Assembly: GCA_023213395.1 (NCBI GenBank)
Contig: CM041465.1
Coordinates: 67,401,741 to 67,465,740, forward strand
Reading direction: 5' to 3'
Length of the DNA: 64,000 bases
From: Cycas panzhihuaensis
Taxonomy: Eukaryota; Cycadophyta
Position 1 is the first letter of the stretch. Each line of letters starts with the position of its first letter. This document shows positions 25,301-35,940 of this stretch, one piece after another. The translations under genes were made by a program, and so were the position numbers. A model generated the notes under the pieces. It did not search any database. It saw only the letters and a list, made by a program, of their open reading frames with translations, and had not been told where the DNA came from.

Positions 25301-26085
25301 TGATGGGGAGTGTTAGAGCACAAGCAATAACTATCCCGAGGAAGTCCTCTTCCCAAATCACCTTAGGGCTTTTGGTGTAATGGTAACCCATGATAAAAAA
25401 AAAACTATAGTGTTAGCTTTCGTATTAAAATATCATGAAATATACTTAATAATAACTAAAAATAACAAATATATGAATGATAAAACTTGATGGTAAAGAG
25501 TAAGGAGCCATGGGGAATGGACCTCGTAAGTATTAACCAACTGATAAATAACAACTTAATAATCAGAGTAGATGATAATAGGACCATCGTAAAACTAGGA
25601 AATACCTAACAAGGCTCTTACAATAGCAGAATACGCAACTTCATTATTGGTGGATCTAAGTAAAAATAGACCTACAGATGAGAGAAGGTTTTTTTATTAC
25701 CCATATATAACCCATGTAATAATAGATGGTCTTAGGTTGCCTCTATTACCTTCATCAGTGAGCATACTCAATGCCATAGGTAAGATAAGAGCTAAATTTA
25801 GAGATAGAGTCATCAATGAAGGGCAACTACAAAAATTAAATAATGAAGAGTTGGTGTAGAATGATACAAGAACGGTTGTAATTGTAAGGAGTAAATGATA
25901 ATATCATAACTAGGATAACAACTAATGGTTAAAAGATACCAAATAGGATTTGATCACAATTAAGGCTATGGTGGACCTAAGCATTTAGATCTGAACATCC
26001 TAAGTGACCAACCCAAATAAGAGCAACCTATAATTAATATAGTTAGGATTGAATCCAACACATGAATTTCCCTAGATAATAGGAG
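22370..26085. repeat. 3.7-kb internal repeat X, copy 2
   Basis: This is colinear with 16244-19967 and differs by scattered, mostly transition changes and small indels. It starts exactly at the copia B LTR edge and ends at AATAGGAG before the sequence continues as GATGGTAATAATAAT into the rest of the gypsy element. So copy 2 has the original right junction and copy 1 the original left junction. It carries the same hairpin (23236-23260), PBS-like site (25163-25173) and 70-codon ORF. Confidence 0.85.
25647..25859 (+). CDS. 70-codon ORF antisense to the gypsy element (X copy 2)
   Basis: This is the same frame as at 19529-19741, with Ser to Phe, two Lys to Arg, Ala to Gly and Ile to Leu differences. 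All other positions agree, including the DGLRLPLLPSSVSILNAIGK core. Because the copies arose by a late duplication, their agreement does not show selection on the protein. Function is unknown. A relic of a Tat-type antisense ORF is the best guess. Confidence 0.3.
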   Translation: MVDLSKNRPTDERRFFYYPYITHVIIDGLRLPLLPSSVSILNAIGKIRAKFRDRVINEGQLQKLNNEELV

Positions 26086-26864
26086 GATGGTAATAATAAT
26101 ATTTTTAACTTCTTTTTTTTTTTTACTTATTTTTTCTTTTTTTTTTTTTAACTTCTTTTCAATATTTATAGAAGAGAGGATTTAAGAATCACCTAATTAT
26201 AATATATCCCTTCTTAATGTAGTAAGTATTGGTCATTTTTAGTGAAACCAAAATGGGATAGGGGTAACTAAACTCCTCAAAGATCAAATTGTAGGGAACA
26301 AAAGAAAATCTAAATCACAATATCTTTAAACATATAAGAAAGGCAACTAAATAAGCATTCACCTTGAGAGTGTAAATAAAGTTAATCAAGGATTAACATA
26401 AAAAGAAAAGTAAATGATATAAGATGAAAAAGAAACTTCTAAGACAAAAGGAAAGGCCTATAAAGTAGATTAAATAATTAGAATAATAACTAAAGTTGAC
26501 AAAATAGATCTTATATCACAAATAACTATTAGGGATAAAATTAGAAGCCAAGGTTCACTTATGAGTTTGAAGCTCAAAGGAGAAGAAGTTGATGGATGGT
26601 GATAAAAAGATGCAATAGTCTTACATAGTTAATAGAATATCACTTAATAAGAGTAAGAGGAAACTAAAAGAATATAAAGAGTAATTAAAGAAAGAGATTA
26701 TCTATAATTTTAGCTCATTAGATAATATAACTTCTCAAGGCTATAGTTTATCCTTATTATAGAGATAGGATGTCCATCTAAGTGGATGGAGGGAATCTAC
26801 CATAGTTTATACTCTTTAGCAAATAAATCTCTTGGAGTCATAATTTATATTTATTACAAAGTTA
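26086..26864. other. Non-coding gypsy interior replacing RT to integrase
   Basis: This starts with T-rich low-complexity sequence (about 26098-26160) and then A+T-rich DNA with no reading frame. In a complete element RT, RNase H and integrase (about 3 kb) would be here. Copies of a recurring ATAGTTTAT(A/C)C motif occur near 26745 and 26808, as in repeat X and near 44285. Confidence 0.55.
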
Positions 26865-28302
26865 TTCTTAGAGTGTGCCTTAACTCTAAGTTAATATCAA
26901 CTATCTCTCTTATGATTATGGCATTTCCTTCTTAAAAATAAGGAGGATCAGTTTCTAATAAAGAAACACATTCATTAGATTGAGAATAAGTAGCTAGAGG
27001 TGAATTTGAATAAATTGATTTTGAAAAACATAACTTGTAATGATAAGAAAGAAGACTAGGTATAGAGCCAACCAAATGCTCAAGGATTACCTCATCATTC
27101 TTTAAATAGTCTAAATTGAAGAGATTATCAAGGATAATATTCTTTGATAAGGTATAAGGAGGATATTATGACTTAACAATTTAAGGACCATTAAATAAAA
27201 GATTTTGATGAGTTGGTAAAAACTCGATAATCAAATAGGCTTAGGTAAATAAGATTGGTTTACCATTAAAGTCCCAAGTTAAAGTGAAGACTTAATTAAA
27301 TTTGTTATAGTTAAAAGAATAATCATGATCAAATAGGATCATATAAACAAAAGATGATGAGGAGTCATCAATAGAATGATAAGAAAGAAGAGAAATAATT
27401 AAAAACAACTTAATCTCTTAAACTCCATCAGGTAAATTTTGATCTATTTAAGATGAAGTAGAGGATGAAACAACTTCATTGTTAGATATTAAATCTAGAT
27501 GCCTATATAATAATAACTTCTTTGGATGTCTATTAAGCCATGTGGTAAAGGGAGAAGATGAAAAAAATGGAATTGTCATAGGTGGTGATACATTATGTAG
27601 GGATGGATTCATATGTTCAGGTAGAGAAGTGGTTACATGAGGTGAAACCAAGACAACCCTAGATGAAGATAAATGCAAGATTTTAAAAAAATGACATTCA
27701 TTTGAAAGCAAAGGATATGAATTAGTTTCTTAAACTAAAGAATGTTCTTCATAAGACTAACTAAGATCTAATGTTTTTTTTCTTTAAAAAATTTAGACAT
27801 TTGAGTTAAACCAATGTAATAAGAAAAGAAGAAGGAGAACCTAGTTTAAAGGGAATGATTTCAACCATATCAACATCTTTTACTTCTCCTTGAGAAGAGG
27901 TAGTTACAATGGTGAAATATTATTCTAAACCTAAATATTAAAAAAGGTACTATAAAGGATTAAAGGGCTCACCAGGTTTAGCAACAGTCTCAATATGATG
28001 TATTGATCACTTGAGCAATTTAGGTCTATGCTTCATAATTTTTAATTCTTCCCGGTGAATGAACTAAAGTTTACCAAAACTAAAAGAGTAAACAGAAGCT
28101 ATTTAAGTGATTTAAGGCCTATCTAAAAGGATATTATACTCTAAATTAAGGTCAATCAAGGTTAATTCAATATAAATTATTTTACCTTCCAAGGTTAAAA
28201 ATAGAGTGACTTGACCAAGGGGAGTTTTCTTATTTTTATCATAACCTTAGTAAATCCATTTATAAGGATCAAAGATAGAAATATCTAAACCTTCAACTAG
28301 AG
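26865..28302 (-). pseudogene. Giant gypsy protease end and pre-RT linker
   Basis: The minus-strand frame continues protease: around 28105-28210 it matches the sister copy at 53791-53880, whose frame gives LTIIDLDLEYNVLLGRPWI. An 87-codon open piece lies at 27448-27711. The frame ends with DPPYFxEGNAIII and REIVDIN (about 26870-26960), which matches PPYFKEGNILLSRKIRDI just before RT in the pol fragment at 47200-47280. Homology stops there, so RT was deleted right after this point. Several stops interrupt it. Confidence 0.7.
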
Positions 28303-28307
28303 AAAGA

Positions 28308-28706
28308 TGTTAAAAATATGAAGATACAATAATATAACCTCATGAGTATAAAATGTCAAACATGTAAAGTAAACATCATCAAACATAATCATAACAACAA
28401 GACACCAAGATTTATACATGGAAAACCTAATGCAGGAAAAACCACGAGAGAAGGTGGAGTTAAGACTCCACTTATGATCATAAGGATTATATGTTTCTCC
28501 TCTCTCATTTCTTTAATTCTCAAGTGGTGAGAGTACAAATATATAGTGATAATCACTTCATGAGTAGCCTATCACATACAATGAGCCATTACATCATCTA
28601 ATGGTGGGATAACATAGATATATATACATCTCACATATCTCAAAGTTGGTGAATGGTGGGACGTGCATGTGTACAATGGACCCACATTGAACATTATGTT
28701 TTAACA
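28308..28706 (-). repeat. F2 3' LTR
   Basis: This begins TGTTAAAAATATGAAG and ends TTATGTTTTAACA on the plus strand. It contains ACATGGAAAACCTAATGC and GGAAAAACCAC segments resembling those in other plant copia LTRs. A 62-codon frame (28342-28530) lies inside and is not a gene. Confidence 0.9.
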
Positions 28707-28779
28707 TCCCCCATAATGTTTAATGTCCTTGAATCTTAATCTTGGGTCTTCATATCTTCATCTTGTATGCTAGCACCTG

Positions 28780-28925
28780 TAACTATCACCTATATCTTGT
28801 ATGCAGCATCACTTGTAACATGTATCCTATAACCCATTTCCTGTATCCTATATCTTGTAACTTGTTTCTTGTATTCTATACCCTGTAACTTGTTTCCTGT
28901 ATTTTGTATCCTGTAATCTTGTATT
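28780..28925. repeat. F2 minisatellite block 1 (TGTATCCTGTAACC-like)
   Basis: Tandem degenerate units built from CCTGTAACTTGTTTCCTGTA and TGTATCCTGTAA run through this block. A second block of the same type lies at 29460-29660. Both follow a half-LTR or LTR plus PPT and the GTTTAATGTCCTTGAATCTT segment. Confidence 0.75.
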
Positions 28926-28928
28926 CCT

Positions 28929-29139
28929 TCTCCTCTCTCCTTTCTCTAGTTCTCAAGTGGTGAGAGTACAAATATATAGTGATAATCACTTCATGAGTAG
29001 CCTATCACATACAATGAGTCGTTACATCATCTAATAGTAGGATAGCATGGATATGTGTACATCTCACATATCTCGAAGTAGGTGAATGGTGGGAAGTGCA
29101 TGTGTACAATGGACCCACATTGAACATTATGTTTTAACA
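28929..29139 (-). repeat. Extra F2 half-LTR 1
   Basis: This copies the right part of the F2 LTR, from TCTCCTCTCTCC through AAGTGGTGAGAGTACAAA to TTATGTTTTAACA, corresponding to 28496-28706. It is in the same orientation as the terminal LTRs and is followed by TCTTGTTGTAAGG rather than a PPT. Confidence 0.85.
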
Positions 29140-29185
29140 TCTTGTTGTAAGGAAACTCTTCTTTCTCACGTAATCCTGTATTCTT

Positions 29186-29396
29186 TCTCCTCTCTCCTTT
29201 CTTTAGTTCTCAAGTGGTGAGAGTACAAATATATAATGATTATCACTTCATGAGTAGCCTATCAAACATAATGAGCCACTACATCATATAATGGTGGGAT
29301 AACATAGATATATATACATCTCACATATCTTGAAGTAGGTAAATGGTAGGAAGTACATGTGTACAATGGACCCACATTGAACATTATGTTCTAACA
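29186..29396 (-). repeat. Extra F2 half-LTR 2
   Basis: This second interior copy of the same LTR part ends TTATGTTCTAACA and is followed by CACCCCCTCATAATGTTTAA, so it has its own PPT complement. Together with the terminal LTRs, this roughly 210-bp sequence occurs four times within 2.3 kb. Confidence 0.85.
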
Positions 29397-29459
29397 CCCC
29401 CTCATAATGTTTAATGTCCTTGAATCTTGATCTTGGGTCTTCATGTCTTCATCTTGTAT

Positions 29460-29665
29460 GATGACACCTGTAACTTGTAACTATCACATGTATCCTATGG
29501 GCAGTATCACTTGTAACCTGTATCCTATAACCTATTTCCTATATTATGTATCCTGTAACCTGTTTCTTGTATTCTGTATTCCTATAACTTATTTCCTATA
29601 TTCTATATCTTGTAACTTATTTCCTGTATCATGTATCATGTAACCTATTTCTTGTATATTATAGG
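29460..29665. repeat. F2 minisatellite block 2
   Basis: Degenerate tandem units such as TATTTCCTATATTCTATATC and CCTGTAACCTGTTTCTTGTA. The 66-codon Cys- and Tyr-rich open frame at 29443-29643 is a translation of this repeat and not a gene. Confidence 0.75.
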
Positions 29666-30249
29666 TGAATTCATCACACTGTATAGCTTGAGAAGAGCTT
29701 CTATATTAATCACCAAAATCATCTGTAACCTGTAAAAGACCTGTAACTATATGCTCTCTCTCTAAACATATATATGAAGTGTTTTGTGTACATCTTCATA
29801 TCTTCACCTATGTGGTGGCTATTTTCAATCTACATTAAGTTGTCCATCAAATCAAGCAAAGTGATATCTGAGTCTATATAAAACAAAATCCATCTACTAA
29901 AATATATGGGTGATCAACCATTGTAATTGCTAGTTTACTAAGAAATTACTTTAAATACGCGATTCATCTTATTTCCAAATTACTTGTAGGACTTTCATAT
30001 TGTTAACAAGGTGTTATATAGGCCTACTTCCTACTATTAATGGGTTATCTTCATATGGGCTAATTTGAGTACCTACATGCTTTGAATATAGGCGCCAACA
30101 TGTATGAATAAAATATCCACATAAAATCACATATAGACATACTATCAGTATCAATTGTGTCTCATGTATGCGACTTGATAGGCTTGAAGTAGATCAGTAG
30201 GATCTTCACCTCACCATAGCGGCTTAGATGTAACACTGCTCTGATACTA

Positions 30250-30643
30250 TGTTAAAAATATGAAGATGCAAGAATATAAACTCATGAGTATAAAACATCA
30301 AGCATGTAAAGTAAACATCATCAAACATAATCATCACCACAAGACACTAAGATTTGTACATGGAAAACCTAATGTAGGAAAAACCATGGGAGAAGGTGGA
30401 GTTAGGAATCCACTTATGATCATAAGGATTACATCTTTCTCCTCTCTCCTTTCTCTAGTTCTCAAGTGGTGATAGTACAAATATATAGTGATAATAGTGA
30501 GTAGTCTATCACATATAATAAGTCATTACATCATCCAATGGTGGGATAGCATGGATATATATACATTTCACATATCTTAAAGTAGGTGAACGATGAGAAG
30601 TGCATGTGTACAATGGACCCACATTGAACATTATGTTTTAACA
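30250..30643 (-). repeat. F2 5' LTR
   Basis: This matches 28308-28706 over its whole length with scattered changes and a short deletion near 30500. The PBS complement GCTCTGATACTA lies immediately to its left, marking this as the 5' LTR. Confidence 0.9.
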
Positions 30644-30648
30644 AAAGA

Positions 30649-32700
30649 GGGATAATGTTAATAAATAAATCCTCATCAATGATAACACATCAAATATTTA
30701 TGTTATCCTTGATGATTTTAATATAAAACAAGGGAATATCATTAGGAGCATGGTTAATTTAAGAAGATAATATAGCTAAGTCAAAGGAAAGGACAAAACA
30801 AAATGATCTAACAAAGGCATACACTTCTAATGTATCAAATAAAAGTTGCAATTGCTTGGGGAAATACTTTAGTAAATTACTAACTGATATGCTAGCACAA
30901 ATAGTCTTGAACTCATCAACCAAAAAAATTGATCCATCCTTTAAACTAAAAAGAATGGATTAAAACTTGATAAGATGAGGGGGAATAAGAGGCCAAAAGT
31001 CACGATTTTTAGTCATTAAATCATTAAATGATTTAGAAGGACCTGAATTCTTTGTACTTTCCACCATATTTAGAGTTCCTTTACTTTCACCACCTTTAAG
31101 AGTTGTGTAATTTTGGTTATTAGTACACTTTGTTGAGGGAATAGAGGTAGGTAATTTCTTCAATGAATGAGGGTTAGAAGTTTCACCTTCGATACTTTCT
31201 ATCTATTTTTCCTTACTTTTCTTGCCTTTCTCTTCTTTATAATCATGTTGAGGTAATGGGTCTTTATGAATCAATTAATCTTGAGAAGATTTAGAAGTTT
31301 GATTTATTTGATTAGTAGTCTTTCGATTCATTGCCTGAACCATGTGACATTGACTCCTATCATGGGCATTAATTTAGTAAAAAGAGCACCATTTAGTCTT
31401 CCTAATAGGAGGAGAGGGTATATATTAGTTTTGTCATTTTCAACCCTCAATAAAGTGAATAACCTTTTCTTCTTATCTAGGTGGATTAGGAGAAGAGTCA
31501 TCAATATATAACTTAAAATTGATTACACACTCTAATGATCTAATTGAAGAAGTTAAGTGATAATAAGTTGGTTTAGAATGAGATGATTTAGGTGCTTGAA
31601 CTAATTCTTTTAAAGGAATCAATTTACCAACTTTCTCAATGCCCACTTACATTTAAAATATATATAAAGTAAGGCATTGATTAATAGCTTCATCATATGT
31701 TTAAGGACCTACCTTGAGTACCGCAAGATGGACATGAGATCTTAAAGCATTAATAAATAAGTCAAAAAGAGGATTAGAATCTAATTGGAAGTGGCATATA
31801 TGAACTTGGTCTTGAAATCTTCTCACAAAATCTCTTAAAATTTAATCATGATTATGTTTAATAGCTAATAGTGATTTAATCCTGGATTTAAAAGGTCTTA
31901 CAATATCAAGGTAATTAATAAAAGAATTTACTAGTTATTAGAATGAAATGATGGAGTTAGAATAAAGGTAATAATGTCACTTCAAAGCTTTGCCTTAAAG
32001 TGATTTACAAAATAATCACATTATGACATAATTATATGGCATGAAGTTAGTACATACAAACATAAATACTTGTATATAGGATGTTAGATCTTAAGAAGAT
32101 TCACCTAAGAACTTGGGAAGTTCAAGTAGGAATGAACGCAGGGGAAATAATAGGACCTCTTATGGAAAAATAGACTTCATATAATCCAAGAAAGATTTCC
32201 TTAGTCTCAATGTTGTAGAATGTTGAGACAAGGATGAAGGTTGAGGAATTGAAGAGGAAGTGGGCTATCATTCATAGGAAGTAGGACAAGTTAGGAGAAA
32301 TTGAGTAGGATTAAACCATATTACTGGATTATCTATTGAATTATTTTAAGGTATAGGAACTTAAGGAAATGTGGGATTAAGATTATAAGTCAAATTATAC
32401 TATATAAATAGATTGGGAATATAAGATGAGTAAGAAGGATTAACTATTAAAATGGCCTAGAATTAAGTGGAAGCAACCTAAGAATGAATAATTTAAAGGT
32501 TAGAGGTAGGATTAAATGATGGAATAGGATTATTTGGTCTAGGAGAAGGAGATATAAGCCTAACTCATTGAGGAATAATCCCATGTATAAGCACTTATTA
32601 ATGAGCGTAAGAAGGAATAAAAGCATATTACATAGAAATTACCTTTCCTAAGTTTGAAGAGTTGGTCTAAGTATCAAAGTTCATGAACTAACACGGTCAA
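30649..32700 (-). pseudogene. Giant gypsy gag and protease start
   Basis: On the minus strand the gag core near 31750-31900 reads FVRRFQDQVHICHFQLDSN and FINALRSHVHLAVLKVG. A zinc knuckle at about 31340-31390 reads CSFYQINAHDRSQC, which is CX2CX4HX4C with the second Cys changed to Tyr. A Lys-rich linker is followed by the 67-codon piece 30960-31163, which includes GPSKSFNDLMTKN, matching GPSKSFDDLMTKN in the plus-strand sister at 53100-53400. Protease starts near 30800 and is split by F2. Many stops fit Gln codons turned to stops. The element could have supplied capsid and protease but no polymerase. Confidence 0.7.
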
Positions 32701-33450
32701 AGATAAGAGCATGATAAGAAATATGATTCTCTTAGGTGAGTGATTTAATAGGTTTCGAATGTGTATAAGACGTAACAAGAGGAGGACAATTTTTCTTGTA
32801 TGAGAAATAAGATGAAATGTAAGGCTATGAATGAATAGATATATTATCTTTTGCTTCTTAGTAAGGAGAAGAGGATGGTCTTAGAGTAAGCAGGTGAGAT
32901 GGTAAAGAAGAGTGAGTCACCTTAGGAGTACCAAATAGCTTATCCTATATTAATACATATTCCTTAAAAAGTGGATTAAACAAATGATGATGGGGTGAAG
33001 TAGACATGGTATTAGTGTTAGGGTAGAAAAGGCCAAAATAACTAGGAATATAGATAAGAGAAGGAACTCCATTTAGAATGGGATCAAGGTAAGATAAAGA
33101 TGCTTGAAGAAAATAGGTTCCTTCTTAAACAATAGTAGAGGTAGGAAAGGGAATACTACTAATAAACTAAGAAGGTATTTTAGAGTAGGCTTGCTTAATA
33201 GACACTCCATATAATTGGTCTGATTCCTCATATAGATACAAATAGGTATCATGTACTTTACATTTAGAAAGATCTTCATGAGTAGATGAAACTTCCTCAA
33301 TAAAGTGGATATGTTAAGGTCCAACGTCTAGTGAAAAACCTTACAGTCTCAACAACCTCCTTTGATGAGATAAAGGGGTTATTTCCATTGTTTAAAAGTA
33401 TATGATCAATAAAAACAAAAGTCAACTCCCTATTATGTTTGCCAAAAGGA
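32701..33450 (-). other. Gag N-terminal and leader region of giant gypsy, decayed
   Basis: This lies between recognisable gag and the 5' LTR. An 83-codon frame at 33073-33324 has no recognised motif. The sequence next to the LTR reads, on the minus strand, ACCATCCTTTTGGCAAACAT and so may hold a decayed TGGC-type primer-binding site (tRNA unidentified). Confidence 0.4.
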
Positions 33451-35536
33451 TGGTTATTTGAGAAATAGTCTAGACGAAGTACCTCTAAATAACTTTATAT
33501 TTCTTTCATTTATAATGAATATCATGAGATATATCAACCTATAGGAAACCTAGAACCAACTTTGACCAACTCTTAAGAAGAAGTCTCTACTTGGTTGTGT
33601 TATATGCTTAGAAGTGATGAAAGATAAAAGGCTAGGATATGTGAACAACACTTGATGAAGGAATATACTAGCCTACACAATTAAGTAGACGAGATCTAAG
33701 TTTGGAGTTACACTGATAATGCTTTTATTTTATTTTCTTATTTTTTGTTATTCTTTTCCTTATATTTTTCAACATTTTAAGTTTATCCAATTAAAGAAAA
33801 TACTAAAACAAAGAACAATTTGATCATACACTTGCAAAAAATAACAAAAAAAGACTAATAAATTTAAAGAAAATCACTCTTCAAATCAAATAAAGAAATA
33901 GAAAATCATACTGACTCGCTCTTTTAAAATGAAATATTTCCAACAAATTAAAGAAACTAATTTAAAATCTTCAAATAAACTTCTATTTCAAATAGAAAGA
34001 TACAAGAAATAAATATTTTTAAAGGAAATCTTTCATACATACCTAGAAACTGAAGGTTGAAGTAGTATAAAACTCCTTCTAAAATTCTTCTTCTTGCATA
34101 TACGATCTTTGATGAATTTTATAATTTTTCAATAATAGAACAACTCTAAATAAAGGAAATAAGCTAAAAATTTAACATGCAAAGTATAAACTTAATATAC
34201 AACCTTAAAATCCACTTAAACAACCCATGAAAGATGAAATACAATGTGTGGATTCTCCATGCAAGTAAGAACTTATGTCATACATCTCATTAAGAAGTTG
34301 GATTAGGAACATGAAAAGATTTCACCATTGATTCAATAACATATAACCATAAAATTGTTGAATCAATTCTAGTTTTTATAAAAGAAAAGAGTAAATAAGA
34401 TGCATACAAAGTTTATTCCCTTTATTCTTTTTCTAATTGTGCATCTTCTAGAAGAAGAAGAAGGGAAAAAAATAAAGAACTAAGGAAAGTAAACTATATA
34501 ATCACAAGACTGTATATAATTATATGTGTGCCTTAGCATAGTAATCTTCCCCATATTGACCAATCTTTCACCAATTTTTCCTTTTATATAGGTAGCAAAA
34601 GGAGAAATTTGTGAAGAAACCACTAAAACTAGCACCAAACTAGAAAAAATGAGACAAAAACCTATTGAAAATCTTAACTGCTATAGAGAATGGGAGGGAA
34701 AAGCTATAAAATATGATAAATAGGTAGATCTCTCTTCTTTATAGCAATTCCCTATGATCCCACAATGGGATAATATTTCAAGCAAGATTAATCTAAGAAA
34801 AATTAAGGAACAATAAGAATTAAAGCCAAGATTGAGAAGATAGTATAAAGAAGGCACAATATAACAAGTAACCATTTTAAAAAAAATTAAAAACAGTGAT
34901 AGAAAAACATTACCAAACTTATAATAAAATAGTTGAAGCTTAAATAAAGACTTTGTATATGATAAACATCTCAATAAATCTTATAAAATAGAGTTAAATA
35001 GTAGCTGTAGTAATATCTCTAAGTCTCTTGATTCTTGATTCTCCTATTTTCCACTTCCTTTTTCTCTTTTCTTAAAAGATACAACCATGAAACCCATAAT
35101 AATTCACTCTCTAATCAATTCTCTAGGGTTTTGAGGGTTTCTAGGTAAGAAAAGAGGAGTTACCATGAAATTTAAGTAAAAATATGTGAAAAGTAAAGAA
35201 AAAATGACATGTTTGATTAAAAACATTGCATGCATAGTAGTCAGAAATTTGATTTTCTACATAAAATGCAATAGATTATATTTTATATACAATGAAAAAC
35301 ATCACTTTGTACATAAAATGTAATTAATTACATTTTTGGAAATACTCAAAAAATCATAATAAAATAAAATGACAAATAAAGTTTAGAAACTTAAAGTATT
35401 ACCAAAAACTGAAGTAAAATGACTTCATCAAAGATAAAGAGTATCTCAGAAGAAGTGAGAAATTAACCACAATCCTAAAAAATATTAAAAATTGATAGCC
35501 ATAGGATAAGAATAAGAGAGAAAGATGGAAATAAGA
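33451..35536 (-). repeat. 5' LTR of the giant gypsy, first part
   Basis: This starts TGGTTATTTGAG on the plus strand and aligns with 13825-15915. Landmarks are GTACCTCTAAATAACTTTAT, GGCTAGGATATGTGAAC, CATACACTTGCAAAAA and ACTCTCTAATCAATTCTC. It stops at 35536, where a copia A element is inserted. A 97-codon frame at 34681-34974 falls wholly inside LTR sequence and is not a gene. Confidence 0.85.
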
Positions 35537-35926
35537 TGTTAAAATACTTCAGGATAAAAAAAATCATGTGCCACTAATTTAATATCATGCTAAACTATCA
35601 TAATACTGTAATCGATAAGCAAATAAGAATAGAGCAATGAAATAGCAAAGAACATGGGTGAATTTATCACCACATGAAGCTCAATTTGGGCAGATTTTTT
35701 GCATAAATCTTAAGATAATATATAATATAATGGTGAGGGACTTAATTTATAAGCAACCTGTCAATATTTTGAGTAATAAAATTGGCTGACTAAGCGGTAT
35801 ATATGGCAGACCCAACCATATTATATAATGAGATTAAATTATAACAAGGATCACCTTAATATTATAATATGAATATAATATTACATAAACATAAAGAAAT
35901 GAGGATGTTAGTACATAGTTTTAACA
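35537..35926 (-). repeat. Copia A copy 1 3' LTR
   Basis: This is 390 bp, from TGTTAAAATAC to AGTTTTAACA, in the same family as 52707-53091 (plus strand) and 62116-62492 (minus strand). Shared landmarks are a GGGTGAATT(T/C)A(T/C)CACCACAT segment, (T/C)TTGGGCAGA and AAGCGG or AACGGC near the middle. Confidence 0.85.
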
Positions 35927-35940
35927 CCCTCCTTTAGTAC

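Larger units (their letters stand above)
28303..30648 (-). mobile_element. F2: complete 2.3-kb non-autonomous LTR retrotransposon
   Basis: The element spans 28308-30643 with LTRs 28308-28706 (399 bp) and 30250-30643 (394 bp). Perfect 5-bp TSDs AAAGA lie at 28303-28307 and 30644-30648. The plus-strand PBS complement GCTCTGATACTA (30238-30249) abuts the right LTR and a PPT complement, TCCCCCATAATG (28707-28718), abuts the left LTR, so it lies on the minus strand. The interior has no coding capacity; it holds two extra half-LTRs and two minisatellite blocks. It interrupts the gypsy protease region. Confidence 0.92.

Noticed and set aside
16244-26085. Two X copies as the LTRs of one very large element
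   Set aside because: X copies do not start with TG or end with CA, have no flanking TSD, and copy 2 starts at a copia LTR edge; the real LTRs (13825-16177 and 33451-39783) lie outside them.
27448-27711. 87-codon minus-strand ORF as an independent gene
   Set aside because: It is in line with the gypsy protease-RT linker frame, between the protease motif and PPYFxEGN, so it is part of that pseudogene.
29443-29643. 66-codon Cys/Tyr-rich ORF that resembles a small secreted peptide
   Set aside because: It is a translation of the F2 minisatellite; the periodic sequence explains both openness and composition.
28492-30643. Regularly repeated half-LTRs as a CRISPR-like array
   Set aside because: Units are about 210 bp, unevenly spaced, and are parts of the flanking LTRs. 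The genome is a plant.
34681-34974. 97-codon hydrophobic minus-strand ORF (membrane-protein-like)
   Set aside because: It falls wholly within the giant gypsy 5' LTR, and the matching LTR at 15000-15300 does not keep the frame; hydrophobic residues follow from A+T-rich codons.
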